NCBI GenBank assembly: GCA_049999725.1
Contig: JBNGIS010032472.1
Coordinates: 28,904-50,521 of the forward strand
Direction: 5' to 3'
Length of the DNA: 21,618 bases
Origin: Haplomitrium mnioides
Lineage: Eukaryota > Marchantiophyta > Haplomitriopsida > Calobryales
The notes beneath the pieces are model-generated. The model ran no database searches and was not told the DNA's origin. It saw only the letters and a program-made list of their open reading frames with translations. Made by a program: the position numbers and the translations under genes. The stretch's first letter is position 1. Each line of letters starts with the position of its first letter. Positions 18,830 to 21,618 of the stretch are shown here, in pieces.

Positions 18830-19490
18830 TCATGAAAGCTTATGGGTTGGACATCAAGGTATTTTTGCTACTCATGTCAAGCTTAAGGAGAGATATTGGT
18901 GAAAGCGTATATACAATGATGTGGTTTTTGTTGTTGAGGCTTGTCCGACATGTCAAATATATTTAGAAAACCGCTATAGAGATGAATTTCATCCTACTTA
19001 TCTGTTTGACTTGCATATAAATGGTTTGTGGATTTAGTCACCATGCCCATAGGAGTTTGGCAGAGACGCTACTTAGTGTTAGAAAGGGAAGATTTATCAA
19101 ATCAAGTCAAGGGTAGGGCCTTGAAAGTGCAAACAATAGAGGCAATTTGCAGATTTTTGCTTGAGAATGACATTTGTCACTATGGATGTGTGGGAAAGAT
19201 TACAACAGATAGAGGAGAGTTGGATGCTCAAGAAGCCATAGAGTTTTTTGCTTAGTGTGGGGTCAAATTGGTCCTTACTATAGCTTCCAACCCTAAAGGG
19301 AATGCAAAAAGTGAACGAGTGCATCCACCCATTATTAAAGCTCTTGTGAAAGCTTGCAAGGGGAAAGCATTTGAGTGGCTAAGGCTTCTTCCATTTTCTC
19401 TTGGGCTCATAGAACCACTCATATCACAATCACTAGTTGCTGAATTAATCCAAGGTCAATGTAATGATGAAAGGAGCAGAGCATAGGGGG
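18830..19490 (+). pseudogene. Integrase with HHCC finger and complete D,D,E set, frames broken
   Basis: The N-terminal zinc finger reads FHESLWVGHQG (His at 18831 and 18852) and EACPTCQ (Cys at 18942 and 18951). A TGA follows the Trp of ERYW. After a one-base shift the core reads WFVDLVTMPIG with the first Asp at 19031-19033, then GKITTDRGELDAQEA with Asp at 19208-19210, then NAKSERV with Glu at 19313-19315; 34 residues separate the last two. A TAG at 19253-19255 lies between them. LVKACKGKAFEWLRLLPFSL follows, and the tail fades after LVAELIQGQ near 19460. Confidence 0.88.
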
Positions 19491-20340
19491 AGGAGCCCTG
19501 CTCTGGTGTTCACTTGACATACATAAAACATAACATAATGTGTGAGAGAGGAAAGGTGGTTAAAATCAAAATACATTACAAAGAATTGAAGGGAAGTACA
19601 TTTACCTTTATATATTAGGTGTTTCACTCCTTGAATAACAATCCAAGATAGGGTATTGATATTCTCCCGAACAATGTCAAGATTCCTAATTCCATATCTC
19701 CCTAGCTTCTATACCTTCCAAAAATCCATTCTACTTGCTACTCAAGGTGTACTTCGTGTGGTCTTCACTTTGTGGAGTCGACACAAAGGTTCGAACCCTC
19801 TAGCCTCATCATGTATGGCAATGACAAGCTGCTACAACTCCCATCTAGTGTCAACAGTTCCCAAAAGTAGGTTTTGATTGTCAGTCTTCATGCTAAGTTT
19901 CTGCCACTCTCCGGAGTTAACTGGAAAACTCAGCCATGATGATGCCTTGTACTTCACTCACCTTCCTCTTCTACTCCAACTCAACAAATAACAACAACTG
20001 AAATGACACTCTACCATATCCATCTACAAGGAAGGGTCAAACCCCTTTACTTGGGTTGGACACTCTTTCTCGATTTTTGATCTCCCTACAACCTACAACA
20101 AATTCACATAGGCAGCCTGGCCCAATTGCTGCCTTTTTAGTTTCCTGGTCTCAATTTCTAGCCAAACCTGCAACAAACACACTCACGCCCATAACAAAAA
20201 TACTCCACAACCCCAACCTTCTTCTTACCCTTGATGGCTTTGGGAATGCTTTTCCTTGCTTGCCAGAAACGTTCTTTCTCTCTTGTTCTCTCCATGTCTC
20301 ATATCTCCAACTCCTTATACAACCCATAATTGATTCATAG
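19491..20340. other. Unassigned sequence after the retroelement
   Basis: It is more C-rich on the plus strand than the rest of the window. It contains the palindrome GGTTCGAACC (19789-19798), which matches a Pol III B box by sequence, but no tRNA fold. GAGCAG near 19474 and CTGCTC near 19498 form a small inverted pair at the element's end. I support no gene here. Confidence 0.35.
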
Positions 20341-20570
20341 GTATATACAACTCTGCCAGTATCGGTTCTCTCTTGCAAGACAAAGTTCACACTCGCAACC
20401 ACTGCCAACTTCTCCTAGAGCTCTTAAACTTGCACACGCCTTGAGCATGGTGTTATCAACCTCTTGCACTATAGATGTGATATATCTTCGGTAGTTTGGC
20501 CGAGTCTCCCAATGAGACTTTCTGATTCAACTCCTTTGCACATGAAACCCAAGTCTTCATCAATAGCACA
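20341..20570 (-). pseudogene. Coding-like segment downstream of the BRCT piece
   Basis: The minus strand reads IDEDLGFMCKGVESESLIGR and LGQTTEDIS, then after a one-base shift VQEVDNTMLKACASLRALGE and CECELCLARE. This does not match what I remember following the first BRCT domain in the At4g02110 family. It may be intron, other sequence or a different gene. I do not recognise it. Confidence 0.3.
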
Positions 20571-20850
20571 TGGAATCCCATTCAGATCTTTAAGTGGTTT
20601 GTACATCCCGCTGATAAAAAAAAGATAAGAAGCTTGAATCTAGAATCCATAGAGTCGATCACCCAAACATCTGTAACGAGGGCTACTCCATTTTGCCTTG
20701 CAACATCAAAGATGGGATCACTGTATAATAGGTTAGAAACAATCAAATGAGTACAACTTGCATCGTAGCTTTCCTATCTGAAATGCTTTGCTCATCCTCC
20801 ACCTTATAGGATGAAACTCCAGAAAGATCTTGAGACGCAATCCTATATTT
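20571..20850 (-). pseudogene. BRCT domain fragment, plant At4g02110-like protein
   Basis: BRCT domains bind phosphopeptides or partner proteins, often in DNA-damage signalling. The minus strand reads LRLKIFLEFHPI near 20815-20850, then YDASCTHLIVSNLLYSDPIF (CTHLIVSN at 20755-20732), FDVARQNGVALVTDVWVIDS (DVWVIDS at 20671-20651), and, after a frameshift, MYKPLKDLNGIP (DLNGIP at 20588-20571). The CTHLIV strand, the alanine-rich helix, the LV-D-W-IDS signature and the following PL-DLNGIP are, as I recall them, typical of the first BRCT of the uncharacterised plant At4g02110 family. Frameshifts lie near 20765-20775 and at the A8 run 20616-20623. Only one domain remains where the family has two or more. 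Confidence 0.65.
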
Positions 20851-20860
20851 CCTTGCTACC

Positions 20861-21430
20861 TCAAAAATTCTGAAATTCAAATTCTTCCTTTGCTTGAAGC
20901 AACTCTATGACAACCACTCCTTCCTGGTTGATTTCTGCTTGGCAATCTTCAAAGAGAACATCGGATGATTCGAGGAACTCTGCAGTGACAAAATTTCTAC
21001 TGCAAATTCTGGACTGACCTTCTTCATAGGGCAATTTCAGCATGTGCCCATGCTCAACTTTAGCTTAAGGGGAAACACCTACTAGTTTGCAAATGTCATC
21101 TCTTCCTTCTTGAGCTTCTTGAATTCCTTAATTGTACGCAAGACAACTTCCTTTGGAAGGACATCATACTCCTATGTGTTATTCATTTCCCCTTCCTAGA
21201 TAATCCTTCCACTAGACTTAACCTTGATTTGTTCAAGACCTAACCAAAAACGACATTGGAGTTATTTCAACATAGCCTACTCAAATCCAGCGTTAACAAA
21301 TGTTAGCCACCATGCACAATTGATGTCTTGCATAGAGACACCCTCATATTCCCAAATGTCAAATGCACAGAGAAACTCCTCAATTGCTTGCTCGTCCCAT
21401 CCTTGTATCAACCTACAGCCCAGATTTTTG
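20861..21430 (-). pseudogene. Unrecognised coding-like sequence upstream of the BRCT piece
   Basis: The frame 21043-20861 has 60 codons with LKLPYEEGQSRICSRNFVT and SSDVLFEDCQAEINQEGVVV. Upstream, LPKEVVLRTIKEFKKLKKEE lies near 21110-21175 and GWDEQAIEEFLCAFDIWEYE near 21340-21405, with stops between. The residue mix is strongly protein-like, but no family was recognised. It could be the N-terminal part of the same broken gene or another remnant. Confidence 0.35.
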
Positions 21431-21618
21431 AATGGCCTCCTACTTTACAAACAAAAACAAGCTGCCCCTCGACCTTGGTCTACACCCACTTATCTTGTAT
21501 CAAAGGAGGAGAGAAAAAATCTCTCCAAGTGAGAAAAAATCTCTCCACAAAGACTATGAGCCCTTCTGAATTTTCAAGCTCAATTCAAAGAAGAGACCTA
21601 CCCAAATTGACCTTCAAT
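21431..21618. other. Window end, no gene assigned
   Basis: A short direct duplication of GTGAGAAAAAATCTCTCCA-like sequence (AAAAAATCTCTCCA at about 21514 and 21535) is the only structure. The plus frame at 21224-21532 is opposite the coding-like minus strand and is taken as a shadow. Confidence 0.4.

Larger units (their letters stand above)
14310..19490 (+). mobile_element. Decayed Ty3/gypsy retroelement, gag-PR-RT-RH-IN order
   Basis: The order gag, protease, reverse transcriptase, RNase H, integrase on one strand defines the Ty3/gypsy (Metaviridae) type; copia elements carry integrase before RT. About 5.2 kb is recognisable. Sequence is lost at both ends: no LTR, primer-binding site or polypurine tract was found, and after 19480 the integrase tail stops being readable. 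No chromodomain is seen. The integrase style (DLVTMPIGVWQ, TTDRGELDAQEA) differs clearly from the minus-strand element, so this is a second lineage. Frameshifts and stops occur in every domain, so it cannot move on its own. Confidence 0.9.

Noticed and set aside
19780-19805. tRNA or SINE suggested by GGTTCGAACC
   Set aside because: The motif is a palindrome, so it appears on both strands. The flanks give only a partial T-stem, and no A box, anticodon arm or acceptor stem was found.
20151-20408. Minus-strand 85-codon frame as a gene
   Set aside because: It has basic, low-information composition without family motifs, and the neighbouring coding-like segment at 20341-20570 reads in other frames.
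1-21618. Bacterial origin because of the methyltransferase-like motifs
   Set aside because: The spliceosomal intron, two Ty3/gypsy elements and a plant-type BRCT fragment all point to a plant nuclear genome.

Overview
The window looks like nuclear DNA from a plant with a large, repeat-rich genome. The evidence is two decayed Ty3/gypsy retroelements, a clean 99-base T-rich GT-AG intron, a fragment of a BRCT protein of the plant At4g02110 type, plant-like TATA boxes and low coding density. The species is not visible. The retroelement and methyltransferase types bring non-flowering land plants to mind, but that is recollection, not proof. No intact long gene, rRNA, convincing tRNA or CRISPR array is present. 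Almost every coding stretch carries stops or frameshifts.

Layout. 241-620 is a tandem array of about 26-base units. 1089-2640 and 3845-4804 hold unrecognised, broken, coding-like sequence on the minus strand. 4801-4980 is a six-copy array of exactly 30-base units. 5468-5718 has a TATA box followed by a very short plus-strand reading frame. 6300-7905 is the 3' end of a chromodomain Ty3/gypsy element on the minus strand (integrase, GPF module, chromodomain, candidate PPT and LTR start). 7900-8190 is a third array, of 25-base units, starting where that integrase breaks off. 8191-11382 is mostly unassigned. 11383-12393 (minus) is the most unusual locus: a spliced reading frame with the motif order of a beta-class DNA amino-methyltransferase, broken by four stops. 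12840-13550 may be an LTR or leader. 14310-19490 is a second Ty3/gypsy element on the plus strand, of another lineage, with gag, protease, RT, RNase H and integrase in order and many lesions. 20571-20850 (minus) is the BRCT fragment, with coding-like sequence on both sides.

How it fits together. The parts do not form a working pathway; this is heterochromatin-like sequence made of dead elements and gene remnants. Two threads deserve follow-up. One is the methyltransferase-like gene, whose catalytic and cofactor motifs survive and whose stops all fit C-to-T change. The other is the family of short tandem repeats with an ATGCGCGCAT-type palindromic core that recurs in at least three arrays and as single copies. 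The two retroelements differ in lineage, orientation and lesions, so they arrived independently.
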